A stretch of 64,000 bases of DNA from Gammaproteobacteria bacterium. GTDB taxonomy: Bacteria > Pseudomonadota > Gammaproteobacteria > Pseudomonadales > UBA5518. Below the pieces are notes generated by a model that searched no databases, had not been told where the DNA came from, and saw nothing but the letters and a program-made list of their open reading frames with translations. Below, one piece after another: positions 8,729 to 17,804 of this stretch (position 1 is its first letter; every line of letters begins with the position of its first letter). The position numbers and the translations under genes are program-made. The stretch is taken from NCBI GenBank assembly GCA_016705365.1, contig JADIYI010000008.1, forward strand, positions 1,426,001 to 1,490,000, read 5' to 3'.

Positions 8729-10102
8729 ATGCATTTGCGCAATATTATCGCCCTGTTGATGGTTCTTGCCGCGCCGCTTGCCGGGGCAAAAGTGTCGGAG
8801 GAGGAAGCCGCGCGCCTTGGGCAGGACCTGACTCCCGGAGGTGCGGAGAAAGCGGCCAATGGCGATGGATCGATTCCCGCCTGGGGCGGCACGATCCGCG
8901 GCCTGCCGCCTGGCCTCGACTGGGGTGGGCCGGGCACCGTCTATCCTGACCCCTACGCCGGCGAAAAGCCGCTGTTCTCGATAACCGCGGACAAAATGGC
9001 CGAATACGCGCAGCGCCTGAGCGTCGGGCAGCAGGCGTTGTTCACGACCTACCCGAAGACCTTCAGGATGGACATCTATCCGACCCACCGCGATTTCCGC
9101 GATAACGCCACGCGTGAAGAGCGCACGGCCTACAACGCGCGACACGCGGAACTCTACAACGGTGACGACGGCATCAACGGCTACAACGGCGGGTTGCCGT
9201 TTCCGATTCCGAAACTGGGAGCGGAACCGATCTGGAATTCGCGCCTGAACAGCCCCTCGGCCGATCAGGAAGGCTACACCGACGATGTGGCGGTGTATCC
9301 GAATGGTACCCGCGCGCTGCGTCGTGGAACCACCTATATGAAAGTGCTGTTCTCCGATCCGAAACTGCCGATGGGTGCGGACTTCAAGAGCATCAGCAAG
9401 TACTCCGCCTACATCTGGTTCGCGGTCGATGAGCCGGTGCGTGACAAGGGCACCATCACGCTGATTCTCGAACCGCTCGATTATTCCCAGACTCCGCGCA
9501 GCGTATGGCGCTATCTGCCGGGCTCGCGGCGTATCCGTCAGGCGCCGAATGTCGGATATGACACGCCGGACGGACCGGGTGGCATTCTCACCATCGACGA
9601 CACGCTCGGCTTCAATGGCGCGATGGACCGTTTCGAGTGGAAAATCGCGGGGCGCCAGGAAATGTACGTGCCGTTCCACAGCTATCGCTTTGACGATCCG
9701 GCACTCACCGAGGAGCAGTTGCTCACGGCCGGTCACGCCAATCCCGATTACATGCGCTATGAGTTGCGTCGCGTGTGGATCGTGGAGGCGACGTTGCGCG
9801 AGGGTTTCCGTCATATCTACGGCAAGCGTCGCTTCTACGTCGAGGAGGATGGCTGGAACATCGCGATCGCGGAAAACTACGATGGTCGCGGCGAGTTGTG
9901 GAAGACGGTGCTGATCAACTCGATCTATGCCTACGATCTCGAGGGTTACGAAAAGCGCACCCAGATGTTCCATGATCTGCGCGCGGGCATTTACAATGCC
10001 ACGCGCCTGACCAACTGGACCAAACCATGGAATTTTTCCGCTGAAGACCGCGGAGCGGATTTCTACACGCCCGCGAATCTGCGCAAATCCGGGCGCCGCT
10101 AG
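8729..10102 (+). CDS. DUF1329 (LolB-like fold) periplasmic protein
   Basis: 457 residues, start fixed by a strong GGAGGAAAG ribosome site. Signal peptide MHLRNIIALLMVLAAPLAGA. The mature N-terminus VSEEEAARLGQDLTPGGAEK and the internal YLPGSRRIRQAPNVGYDTP are diagnostic of DUF1329. The family's known fold is a half-barrel related to LolB/LolA, with a cavity for acyl chains, which fits a periplasmic shuttle. Last gene of the YCF48-MMPL-DUF1302-DUF1329 set; convergent with the antiporter gene, with a short GC-rich hairpin (10116-10131) in the 30-base gap. Confidence 0.85.
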   Translation: MHLRNIIALLMVLAAPLAGAKVSEEEAARLGQDLTPGGAEKAANGDGSIPAWGGTIRGLPPGLDWGGPGTVYPDPYAGEKPLFSITADKMAEYAQRLSVGQQALFTTYPKTFRMDIYPTHRDFRDNATREERTAYNARHAELYNGDDGINGYNGGLPFPIPKLGAEPIWNSRLNSPSADQEGYTDDVAVYPNGTRALRRGTTYMKVLFSDPKLPMGADFKSISKYSAYIWFAVDEPVRDKGTITLILEPLDYSQTPRSVWRYLPGSRRIRQAPNVGYDTPDGPGGILTIDDTLGFNGAMDRFEWKIAGRQEMYVPFHSYRFDDPALTEEQLLTAGHANPDYMRYELRRVWIVEATLREGFRHIYGKRRFYVEEDGWNIAIAENYDGRGELWKTVLINSIYAYDLEGYEKRTQMFHDLRAGIYNATRLTNWTKPWNFSAEDRGADFYTPANLRKSGRR

Positions 10103-10132
10103 ACATCCCCGGCGCCGGCCGATGCTGGCCGC

Positions 10133-11791
10133 TCACGATGGGTGCTGTGTTGGCTTCAACTCGTTCGTGATCATCTGCGCGGCATGATCGGCGGCATCCA
10201 GGAACGGGTTGATCACCCGCGTCGCTCCTGCCTGCTGCAGGGTATGCACGTGCGCCTGGTCACGCACCACGCTGGCAATCCGGGCGCGCAGTCCGGCAGC
10301 CTTCAATGCGTGCAGCAGGGCCTCGCTGGCCTCGCGGGTTGGCAGCGTGGTCACGATCCAGTCCGCGCCCGCGAGCGGCAGCGTGTCGAGGAACGCCGCG
10401 TCCTCGCCATCTCCGAAGCGCACCGCATAGCCCTGGTGCAGGTGTCTGCGCACCGTCTCGGGATCGAAATCCACGCCCATGACCGGCACGCCATTGTGAT
10501 CGAGACGTGTGAGCAGATGCGCGCCATAACGCCCGAGACCGAACACCACGACGCGCGGAGAGCTCGCGAGCAGTCGCTCGCTTTCCACGGCCAGTTCGCG
10601 GTGCGGCTGGCGGCGCTCGAACAAACTCAGCCATGGGCCGAGCCGGTCGTAGATGGCGGGTGAGTAGGAAATCATGTAGGTCGACAGCGCGATGGTAACG
10701 AGTCCGACGAGGGTGGTCAGTCCGAGTGCCTGGGGCCCGAGGTGTCCCAGCGAGATACCCATCGCCACGAAGATGATCGAGAACTCGCTGATCTGCGCAA
10801 TGCTCAGGCCAGTGAGAAAGCCGGTGCGCTTGCGATAGCCCATATCGCCCATGATCGCCATCACGATCAGCGGCTTGCCGATCAGCACGAACAGTGACAG
10901 CAGCATTGCCGCCCACAGTTCGCTGCCGAGAGTGGAGAAGTCGAGATTTGCGCCGAGATCGATAAAGAAGAACAGCAACAGGAAATCGCGAATGCCGGTG
11001 AGTCGGGCGCCGATCGCATCGCGAAACGGTGTCGAGGCGAGCGAGAAACCTGCCATGAACGCCCCGGCTTCGCGCGAGAAACCCGCCCATTCCCCGAGTG
11101 CCGCGAGCGCGGTTCCCCAGGCGATGGCAAAGATCAGCAGCAGTTCCTGTGAACGCATCATCAGGCGGGTGAGCGAGGGCAGCACGAAGCGCATCAACAC
11201 ATAGAGAACGACGGCGGCAGCGGTCATGCGGGCGCCGATGGACAGTGTCACCAGCAGCCAGCCGGCATCGGTGCCGGACCGGGCGCCGAGCGCGCTCATT
11301 GCCATCATCGCCAGCACCACGGCGATGTCCTGCACGATCAGGATGCCGACCGCAATACGCCCGTGCAGGGAATCCAGTTCACGCCGGTCGGAGAGCAACT
11401 TGATGATGATGATGGTGCTGGAAAAGGTGAGCGCCACCGCCACGTACAACGCCGTGACCCAGTCGCGGCCCATGGCCAGTACCATGACGAAGCCGATCGA
11501 AATCGTGAATGCCAGCTGGCCGAGTCCGGTTGCGAGCACCACCGGTCCGATATGGCGCACATGCGGCAGGTCGAGTTTGAGCCCCACCAGGAACAACAGC
11601 ACCGCGATGCCGAATTGCGCCAGCAGCACGATCTGGTCGTGCGCCTGCACCAGTTCGAAGCCGGCCGGCCCCGCGGCGATTCCCACCACGATATAGGCGA
11701 TCAGCACCGGTTGGCGCAACCGCACCGCGATCGCGCCCACACCGGCGGCAATCAGCAGCAGCAAGGCAAGCTCGGCAAAGGGTTCGTGCAT
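10133..11791 (-). CDS. Kef-type monovalent cation:proton antiporter (CPA2) with RCK/TrkA-N domain
   Basis: 552 residues. The N-terminal 380 residues form about 12 membrane segments (it begins MHEPFAELALLLLIAAGVGA; LLFLVGLKLDLPHVR is the CPA2 signature region). After a linker comes a cytosolic Rossmann RCK domain near residues 405-540: VVFGLGRYGAHLLTRL (GxGxxG), acidic strand VMGVDFDPETVRR and IVTTLPTREASEALL. The architecture resembles YbaL/KefB, K+ (or Na+)/H+ exchangers gated by nucleotides or thiol adducts; no ancillary KefG/F gene is adjacent. It is divergent from the TPR-sulfotransferase gene. Confidence 0.85.
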   Translation of the reverse strand: MHEPFAELALLLLIAAGVGAIAVRLRQPVLIAYIVVGIAAGPAGFELVQAHDQIVLLAQFGIAVLLFLVGLKLDLPHVRHIGPVVLATGLGQLAFTISIGFVMVLAMGRDWVTALYVAVALTFSSTIIIIKLLSDRRELDSLHGRIAVGILIVQDIAVVLAMMAMSALGARSGTDAGWLLVTLSIGARMTAAAVVLYVLMRFVLPSLTRLMMRSQELLLIFAIAWGTALAALGEWAGFSREAGAFMAGFSLASTPFRDAIGARLTGIRDFLLLFFFIDLGANLDFSTLGSELWAAMLLSLFVLIGKPLIVMAIMGDMGYRKRTGFLTGLSIAQISEFSIIFVAMGISLGHLGPQALGLTTLVGLVTIALSTYMISYSPAIYDRLGPWLSLFERRQPHRELAVESERLLASSPRVVVFGLGRYGAHLLTRLDHNGVPVMGVDFDPETVRRHLHQGYAVRFGDGEDAAFLDTLPLAGADWIVTTLPTREASEALLHALKAAGLRARIASVVRDQAHVHTLQQAGATRVINPFLDAADHAAQMITNELKPTQHPS

Positions 11792-11993
11792 TGTTGGATG
11801 TTACCTCGAATGCGGCAATGTGTTTCAGGACAAGGGAAGACGAATATCCTGCGGCGAAGCAGAGCAGCCGTACTGGCGAGAGCTCATCGAACGCGGCATT
11901 CAGTCTGCCTGAAGACCGGTCCACATTGAACCCCGGCAAGCCAATGACGAGCGGGCTGCTTACAATACGACACAGATAATGGCCGGAGCAGAT

Positions 11994-13979
11994 ATGGAAG
12001 CGGTGAACAACCGACAATTTTTCGAGCGCGCGCTCGGCCTGATGCGCAGCGGAAATGCGACGGGTGCGGCGGCGTTGTGTCGCGAGCGGCTGGCGCGCGA
12101 TCCCGATGACGTCGATCTGCTTACCTTGCTGGGCGCGGCATTGATCGCCGGGCGACAGCCGCAGGAGGCACTCGATCCGCTCACCCGTGCAGTCCGGCTC
12201 GCGCCGGACTTTGCCCGCGCGCGCGAGCATCTCGGACAGGCGCTGTTGCAGATGCGACGCATGGATGAGGCACTGGAGCACCTGCAGCGCGCAGCGGAGC
12301 TCGATCCGCATTCGGAATCGGCACGCAGAAAACTTGCGCATGCGCTGGCGGTTGCCGGGCGCGGCGAGGAGGCGGATCGCCTGTTCGAGCAGGATATCGA
12401 GCGTAACCCCGAGCGCCGGCGTTTGCTGGAAGCCGGCGAGCACCTGCGTGCGGCACGCTATCGCGAGTGCGAAGCGGTGTGTCGCGAGATTCTCGGGTGC
12501 AATCCCGACGAGGTGAATGCGCTGCGGATGCTGGCGCGGATAGCCGGCGAGGCCGGGCAGCATGCGGAAGCGGAGCGGCTGTTACGCCGCGCGCTCGCGC
12601 TTGCGCCGGGTTTCGATGATGCAAGGCTCGACCTGGTACGGGTGCTGAAGCAGCTCGATCGCATCGACGAGGCGGTGGATTGTGCCGCGCAGCTGATCGG
12701 GCGCAACCCGCGCCACGCGCTGGCGCATTATCTGCACGCCAGCATGCTGGCCATTGCGGCGCGGCACGAGGAGGCGATCACGGCCTACCGCGAATCGATC
12801 CGCCTGCGTCCCGACAATCCGACTGCACAGGTGGGTCTGGGGCATTTGCTGAAGACGCTCGGGCGCCAGGAAGAGGGGATTGCCGCCTATCGCGAAGCGA
12901 TGCGGCTGCAACCCGATTTTGCCGAGGTCTACTGGAGTCTCGCCAACCTGAAGACCTTCCGGTTCAGCGCCGCGGAAGTCGCCGACATGGAGCGCCGCCT
13001 CGCCCAGGAGTCGCTCGACGACGACGCGCGGGTACATTTCATGTTCACCCTGGGCAAGGCGCATGAGGATGTGCGCGAATTCGATCGTGCATTCGAATAC
13101 TACGACAAGGCCTGTCGCACCCAGCGCATGCGGATTGCCTACGATCCGGTCGACACCGAGGTGATGCACCAGCGTATCCGCAAGGTGTTCAATCCGCAGT
13201 TGCTGGCTGGCGCGCCTGCGGTGCCGGCAGCAGCGGATACGGTGCCGATCTTCATCGTCGGTCTGCCACGATCGGGGTCCACGCTGATCGAACAGATTCT
13301 GGCGAGTCACAGCCAGGTGGAGGGTACCGCGGAGCTGCCCGACCTGGCACGGGTGATCAGCGAAATCACGCGCCGTTACCCCGAGCTGAAATACCCGGAA
13401 GCGGTCGCCTCTCTCGATGCCGGGGAATTGCGCGCCCTGGGCGCGATGTACCTGGAGCGCACCCGGCGCCATCGCAGCGGCAAGCCGTTCTTTACCGACA
13501 AGATGCCGAACAACTTTTCCGGCATCGGCCTGATCCGTCTGATCCTGCCGCAGGCGAAGATCATCGATGCGCGAAGGCATCCGCTCGACAGTTGCCTCGG
13601 CAGCTTCAAGCAGCATTTCGCGCTCGGCCAGAGCTTCAGCTACGACCTGGTCGAACTGGGCGAGTTCTACCTCGAATACCGAAGCATCATGCGTCACTGG
13701 CACGAGGTGTTGCCGGGGCAGGTGCTGGAGATGCGTTACGAGGAGCTGATCCGCGACCAGGAGCTGCAGACGCGGCGCCTGCTCGATTATTGCGGTCTGC
13801 AGTGGGAGGAAGCCTGCCTGCGTTTTCATGAAACCGAGCGCCCGGTGCGCACTGCAAGCTCCGAGCAGGTACGCCAGCCGCTGTATTCGTCCTCGGTCAA
13901 CCACTGGCGCAACTTCCGCGGGCATCTCGGGCCGCTGATCGAGGTGATCGGAACCGAACTCGAGGGCTGGGATTCATGA
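11994..13979 (+). CDS. TPR-repeat sulfotransferase
   Basis: 661 residues. Residues 1-370 are tandem 34-residue TPR units (for example RHEEAITAYRESIRLRPDNP). The C-terminal 250 residues are a PAPS-dependent sulfotransferase domain: 5'-phosphosulfate loop FIVGLPRSGSTLIEQILASH near 420 and 3'-phosphate-binding region IDARRHPLDSCLGSFKQHF near 525. No signal peptide, so cytosolic. The start at 11994 follows GGAG with correct spacing; an upstream ATG at 11979 has none. Its stop overlaps the next start (ATGA at 13976), so the two are probably translationally coupled. The acceptor of the sulfuryl group is unknown. TPR-sulfotransferases of this type are common in marine proteobacteria. Confidence 0.85.
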   Translation: MEAVNNRQFFERALGLMRSGNATGAAALCRERLARDPDDVDLLTLLGAALIAGRQPQEALDPLTRAVRLAPDFARAREHLGQALLQMRRMDEALEHLQRAAELDPHSESARRKLAHALAVAGRGEEADRLFEQDIERNPERRRLLEAGEHLRAARYRECEAVCREILGCNPDEVNALRMLARIAGEAGQHAEAERLLRRALALAPGFDDARLDLVRVLKQLDRIDEAVDCAAQLIGRNPRHALAHYLHASMLAIAARHEEAITAYRESIRLRPDNPTAQVGLGHLLKTLGRQEEGIAAYREAMRLQPDFAEVYWSLANLKTFRFSAAEVADMERRLAQESLDDDARVHFMFTLGKAHEDVREFDRAFEYYDKACRTQRMRIAYDPVDTEVMHQRIRKVFNPQLLAGAPAVPAAADTVPIFIVGLPRSGSTLIEQILASHSQVEGTAELPDLARVISEITRRYPELKYPEAVASLDAGELRALGAMYLERTRRHRSGKPFFTDKMPNNFSGIGLIRLILPQAKIIDARRHPLDSCLGSFKQHFALGQSFSYDLVELGEFYLEYRSIMRHWHEVLPGQVLEMRYEELIRDQELQTRRLLDYCGLQWEEACLRFHETERPVRTASSEQVRQPLYSSSVNHWRNFRGHLGPLIEVIGTELEGWDS

Positions 13980-14911
13980 ATCCGGATTTGCCGGTACTGA
14001 TCGCGACATCGGTGGTGCGGGGCAGCCAGCAGGGCGAGAGCCACGGCGGCGTCTACCTGGTGGATTTCAGCCGGCGCAAGGTGCGTCAGTGCATCGACTG
14101 GAACGACTGCGATATCGATTTCAGCGGGCGTGGCTGGGACCGTGGACTGCGTGGCATCGCGTTCCATGGCGATCGGATATATATCGCGGCGAGCGATCGT
14201 CTGCTGGCCTATGACCAGGCATTCAATCTGCTCGGTAGCTGGAGCAATCGCTACCTGCGGCATTGTCATGAGATCGCGGTGAAAGACGAAATGCTGTTCC
14301 TGAGCTCGACCGGCTTCGACAGCCTGCTCGGCTTCAATCTCGAGCGCGAGGAATTTGTCTGGGGCGCCTGCCTGTCGCGCGGTGCAGAGGGCGGCTTCGG
14401 TGCGGCCGCGTTCGACCCGCGCGGCGATGCGGGGCCCGGGCCGCGCAACACGCTGCACCTGAACAGCGTGTCGGTGGATGAGGCCGGCATTTTTGTCGGC
14501 GGATTGCGGGTGCCAGCGTTGCTGCGGCTGGGATCGCGCATGCAGGTGGGAACGGTGTGCAGCCTGCCGCTCGGCACCCACAACGCGCAACGCTTTGCTG
14601 ACGGCGTGTTGTTCAATGACACACAGGCAGACACCGTGCGTCATGTGCCACGCGAAGGCGGCGAGCGCGCCTTCGCGATCATCGGATACGAAGCCGGGCG
14701 GATCGAAAATGCCGGGATCGATGATTCGAATATTGCCCGCCAGCGCTTCGGACGCGGTTTGTGCGTGGTGAACGAGCGCCTGATCGCCGGTGGATCATCG
14801 CCGTCGACGATCAGTCTCTACGATCTGCCTTCGGGGCAGCGGGTTGCGGCAGTGAACCTGTCGCTGGATATCCGCAACGCGATTCATGGCCTCGAGCTGT
14901 GGCCGTTCTAA
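13976..14911 (+). CDS. DUF4915/TIGR03032-like beta-propeller protein
   Basis: 311 residues, no signal peptide or membrane segment. It consists of repeated short strands of propeller type (GGVYLVDFSRRKVRQCIDW; RGIAFHGDRIYIAASDRLLA; NSVSVDEAGIFVGGLRVPAL). The segment ending RHCHEIAVKDEMLFLSSTGF resembles the 'xHxHEI/DV' region of DUF4915/TIGR03032 proteins. The gene overlaps the TPR-sulfotransferase stop by four bases, so the two likely act together, for example one binding a substrate or product of the other; that is inference. Its TAA stop falls inside the palindrome at 14911-14961. Family assignment is by resemblance and is moderate. Confidence 0.6.
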   Translation: MNPDLPVLIATSVVRGSQQGESHGGVYLVDFSRRKVRQCIDWNDCDIDFSGRGWDRGLRGIAFHGDRIYIAASDRLLAYDQAFNLLGSWSNRYLRHCHEIAVKDEMLFLSSTGFDSLLGFNLEREEFVWGACLSRGAEGGFGAAAFDPRGDAGPGPRNTLHLNSVSVDEAGIFVGGLRVPALLRLGSRMQVGTVCSLPLGTHNAQRFADGVLFNDTQADTVRHVPREGGERAFAIIGYEAGRIENAGIDDSNIARQRFGRGLCVVNERLIAGGSSPSTISLYDLPSGQRVAAVNLSLDIRNAIHGLELWPF

Positions 14912-14961
14912 AATGGGGTCAGAGTCAATTAATTTTCAATTAATTGACTCTGACCCCATTT
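14911..14961. repeat. Perfect 24-bp-arm palindrome, copy 1 (between convergent stop codons)
   Basis: Left arm 14911-14934 starts AAATGGGGTCAGAGTCAATT; right arm 14938-14961 is its exact inverse; the loop is three bases (TTC). The arms overlap the last base of the upstream TAA stop and the first two bases (genomic) of the TonB receptor's TAA stop on the other strand. The outer GGGGTCAGAGTCA core is shared with the copy at 28213-28263; the AT-rich inner parts differ. It could act as a bidirectional terminator for the two convergent genes. The family name cannot be assigned from sequence alone. Confidence 0.9.
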
Positions 14962-17488
14962 ACTTGAAGTGTTTGCGCACGCTCATCCCGGCCATGCGCG
15001 GAGTAGAGGTGACGACGTTGTCGCGTCGCCACATCAGGTCCACGTTGGTGTCGTGGTAGCTGATCACGCGCTGGTCCATCAGGTTGTCGAGGTAGAACGA
15101 AAATTCCCACTCGGCCGAGTTGAAGCCGGCGCGCACATCCCACAGCGCATAATCGGTCTGCCGCACGCGGCCAAGATATCCATAATCAAATGGCAGCGGT
15201 TTCCCGTTGATGTCCTTGCAGTTGGGACCACAGTCATCGTCGTCGATCAAGCGGTTCCATGAGCCGTCGGTATAGGCGTATTGCAGCCGGACATAGGCAT
15301 CGCCGCCACCGAGCAGATCGAGTGGCCATTCGTACTCGGCATAGGCCGAGACGTTCAGGTCGGCGGTGAGCGGCAGACGTGTCCCGCCCTTGATCTCGAA
15401 GGTGACGTCGGTCGGATCATTGGGGTTGGTGACGCTGACATCGTCCTCGAGTTCGGCCTGGAACAGGTAGGTCGAAACCAGTCCGAACGACAGCCCGACA
15501 TCGGTGACGTAGGTCAGGTCAAGGTCAAAACCATCGACCACGGCATCGCTGAGGTTCGCAATCACCGTCTGGTACGGGTAGCGCGTATCGCCGCTGCCAT
15601 CGCCGTCCGTATCGATCAGGTCCCCGTTCTGCGGGTCAGGGAGTTCGAGCTGCATATCGGACCATAGCTGGTGGTAAGCGGTGATATTGGCCTGGAAATG
15701 ACCATCGAACCACTGCGATTTCAAACCCGCCTCCCAGTTTTCCAGGATGTCGGAGTCGTACTGCAACGGAAAGGTGGACGTCAGGCCGCGCTGCTGCGCC
15801 CGGTCGCGATTTACGCCGCCGAGCCGGAAGCCCTCGGAATACAGGGCGTACACCATCAAATCATCATGAAAATAGTATTGCAGGCCGATCTTTGGCAGCA
15901 GGCCATCGTCGTCGCCATCGACGTCGACCGTCTCGCCGGGTGCCGTGGCCGGGTAGGTGAGCTTGTAGGTGCGCTCCATCTCGGCCTTGTACCAGCGGGC
16001 GCCGAGCAGCAGCTTCCATTGGTCGGTGATATCGACTGTTGCCTCGCCAAATACCGCAGTATCCTTGCGCGTGTTCTTCTCGCTCGAACCCCAGCGCACA
16101 TCGGTCGGCTCCAGCGGGCCGTAGATCACGTTGTATGCCGCCCATGACTCGGTCCGCGTGTAGTCGTCTATGTGGGTGCCATAGACCCAGTGCTGATCCG
16201 CTTCCTGGTAGAAAAAGCCGAGTGTCCAGTCGAGCCGGGAGCTGGTACCGGTCAGACGGGTCTCGTGGGTCCAGCGCTCGTCACGCTGATCGTTGCGGAA
16301 ATAGCCGGTGGGATCGCCGTCATCGATGTCGGTGCCGCTGCCGTTCAGCGAGCAGGCAGTGGCGAAATCGTAGATATTGTATTCGGCCATTCCCGGATCG
16401 GTGGCGCAGTTGCCACGCCCGTACACGCCCAGCACCGAGTGGTAGTAAGCGACGCCGTTGGTGCCGTCGAACTGGTAGGCGGTATCGCGCTCGAAATAGG
16501 AGGTTGACGAACTGAGCTGGGCAAAGCCGAGATCGCCGTCCAGGGTGAACTGGAAGTTCTTCCAGTCGTCGTCCCAGCCTTCGTCGTGGAACTTGACGGT
16601 ATTCAGGTCGCCTTTGGTCGGGTCGTAATCGTTGAAGCCATTGATCTTGGATTGATGGATGTTGAAGATTCCGGTCGCAGCCCAGTCATCGTTGACCAGC
16701 CACTTGATCGAGGCGCGCCCGCCCTTCCAGTTGGCATCGTTGAAGTCGTCATCCACCTGGCTGGCGTTGGTCTTGGTGCCTGCATAGGGGGTTTTGCCCA
16801 GCACGTTATCGATGAAACCGGCATCCTTGGCCGCAAACCCGACCAGGCGGATCGCGAGCTTGTCCTTGATCACCGGGATATTGACCATCCCGTCCACGTC
16901 CCAGCCCTGGCCGCCGTCATCGATACCGTGAATGCCGGCGCCGACATTGGCATCGAAGGCCTCGGGGTCGGGCTTGGAGACGATATAGCGCACCGTGCCC
17001 GATTGGGAGCTGGCTCCGTAAAGAGTTCCCTGGGGCCCGGCGAGGCTTTCGATGCGATCGATATCGATCGGCCGGATCTCGGGCGATTGCGCGCCGGTGG
17101 TCAGCGGTTGCTCGTCGAGATAGATCGCCGCCGAGGAGTCCGCGAGGAAGGGCCGGATCGAGTCGGCGAGGCCGCGAAACACGATCTTGTTGAGGCCGGC
17201 ACCGGAGCCGACCACGGTCATGGCCGGCACGAATTTGGCGACATCATTGAGGCTCGTGATGCCCTTCTTGGTGAGCTCCTCGGAACTGAAGGACAGAACG
17301 GATTGCGGGATATCCTGGATGTTCTCGTCACGCTTGCGTGCCGAGACGATCACCTCCTCGATACCGCCGCCTGATTGCTGGGCCTGCACTGCCGATGTGC
17401 CGGTACCGGCCATCGCGGCGGAAATCGCCGCGGCGATGGCGCGACGCTGAATCCGTTTTGCCGAGCTGCGGGTGGAATCCCCTGGCAT
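14960..17488 (-). CDS. TonB-dependent outer-membrane receptor
   Basis: 842 residues from the ATG at 17488, which follows GGGAGAACGAC; an upstream in-frame start exists without a ribosome site. The N-terminus has a basic region and signal peptide ending SAVQAQ. Plug domain: IEEVIVSARKRDENIQDIPQ (TonB box-like IEEVIVSA), then GITSLNDVAKFVPAMTVVGS and PQGTLYGASSQSGTVRYIVS. The remainder is a 22-strand-type barrel ending GMSVRKHFK. The plug sequence matches the large subfamily abundant in sphingomonads and marine Gammaproteobacteria, mostly of unknown ligand rather than siderophore-specific. No iron or sugar gene is adjacent; its neighbours are the sulfotransferase pair and a UbiX-like gene. Confidence 0.9.
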   Translation of the reverse strand: MPGDSTRSSAKRIQRRAIAAAISAAMAGTGTSAVQAQQSGGGIEEVIVSARKRDENIQDIPQSVLSFSSEELTKKGITSLNDVAKFVPAMTVVGSGAGLNKIVFRGLADSIRPFLADSSAAIYLDEQPLTTGAQSPEIRPIDIDRIESLAGPQGTLYGASSQSGTVRYIVSKPDPEAFDANVGAGIHGIDDGGQGWDVDGMVNIPVIKDKLAIRLVGFAAKDAGFIDNVLGKTPYAGTKTNASQVDDDFNDANWKGGRASIKWLVNDDWAATGIFNIHQSKINGFNDYDPTKGDLNTVKFHDEGWDDDWKNFQFTLDGDLGFAQLSSSTSYFERDTAYQFDGTNGVAYYHSVLGVYGRGNCATDPGMAEYNIYDFATACSLNGSGTDIDDGDPTGYFRNDQRDERWTHETRLTGTSSRLDWTLGFFYQEADQHWVYGTHIDDYTRTESWAAYNVIYGPLEPTDVRWGSSEKNTRKDTAVFGEATVDITDQWKLLLGARWYKAEMERTYKLTYPATAPGETVDVDGDDDGLLPKIGLQYYFHDDLMVYALYSEGFRLGGVNRDRAQQRGLTSTFPLQYDSDILENWEAGLKSQWFDGHFQANITAYHQLWSDMQLELPDPQNGDLIDTDGDGSGDTRYPYQTVIANLSDAVVDGFDLDLTYVTDVGLSFGLVSTYLFQAELEDDVSVTNPNDPTDVTFEIKGGTRLPLTADLNVSAYAEYEWPLDLLGGGDAYVRLQYAYTDGSWNRLIDDDDCGPNCKDINGKPLPFDYGYLGRVRQTDYALWDVRAGFNSAEWEFSFYLDNLMDQRVISYHDTNVDLMWRRDNVVTSTPRMAGMSVRKHFK

Positions 17489-17804
17489 GTCGTTCTCCCG
17501 TTTATTGGTATATGTATTCACACCGATCGTAACCGGAGCGACGTGACGACGCATGTTTTCCGCTGATCGGCAAACAGAGCCATCGCATCATGAAATACGC
17601 TTCACCGTCTGCGCGGTGATCTGCTGAAAATTATTGTAAGCCAATAATCCGCGTTTTGGGAAATGGATGAAACCCGATGCGCTGGTTGTGAAGGACTGAA
17701 TCAAGGTAGAGTTTGCGCGCCGCCCGGGTGCGCGGTCGTCGGATGCGGGCAGAAATCCGGTTTGACTGCGCTTGCCAGCCATCGCCAATGAGCAAGGGAC
17801 ACAA
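17489..17804. other. Divergent intergenic region with a 7-bp inverted repeat
   Basis: 316 bases between the TonB receptor and the UbiX-like gene, both reading outward. It holds no convincing gene. The clearest structure is ATTATTG (17630-17636) and CAATAAT (17642-17648), a perfect 7-bp inverted repeat with a 5-base spacer in an AT-rich stretch, suitable for an operator or promoter region. No clear -35/-10 pair could be fixed. Confidence 0.45.
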
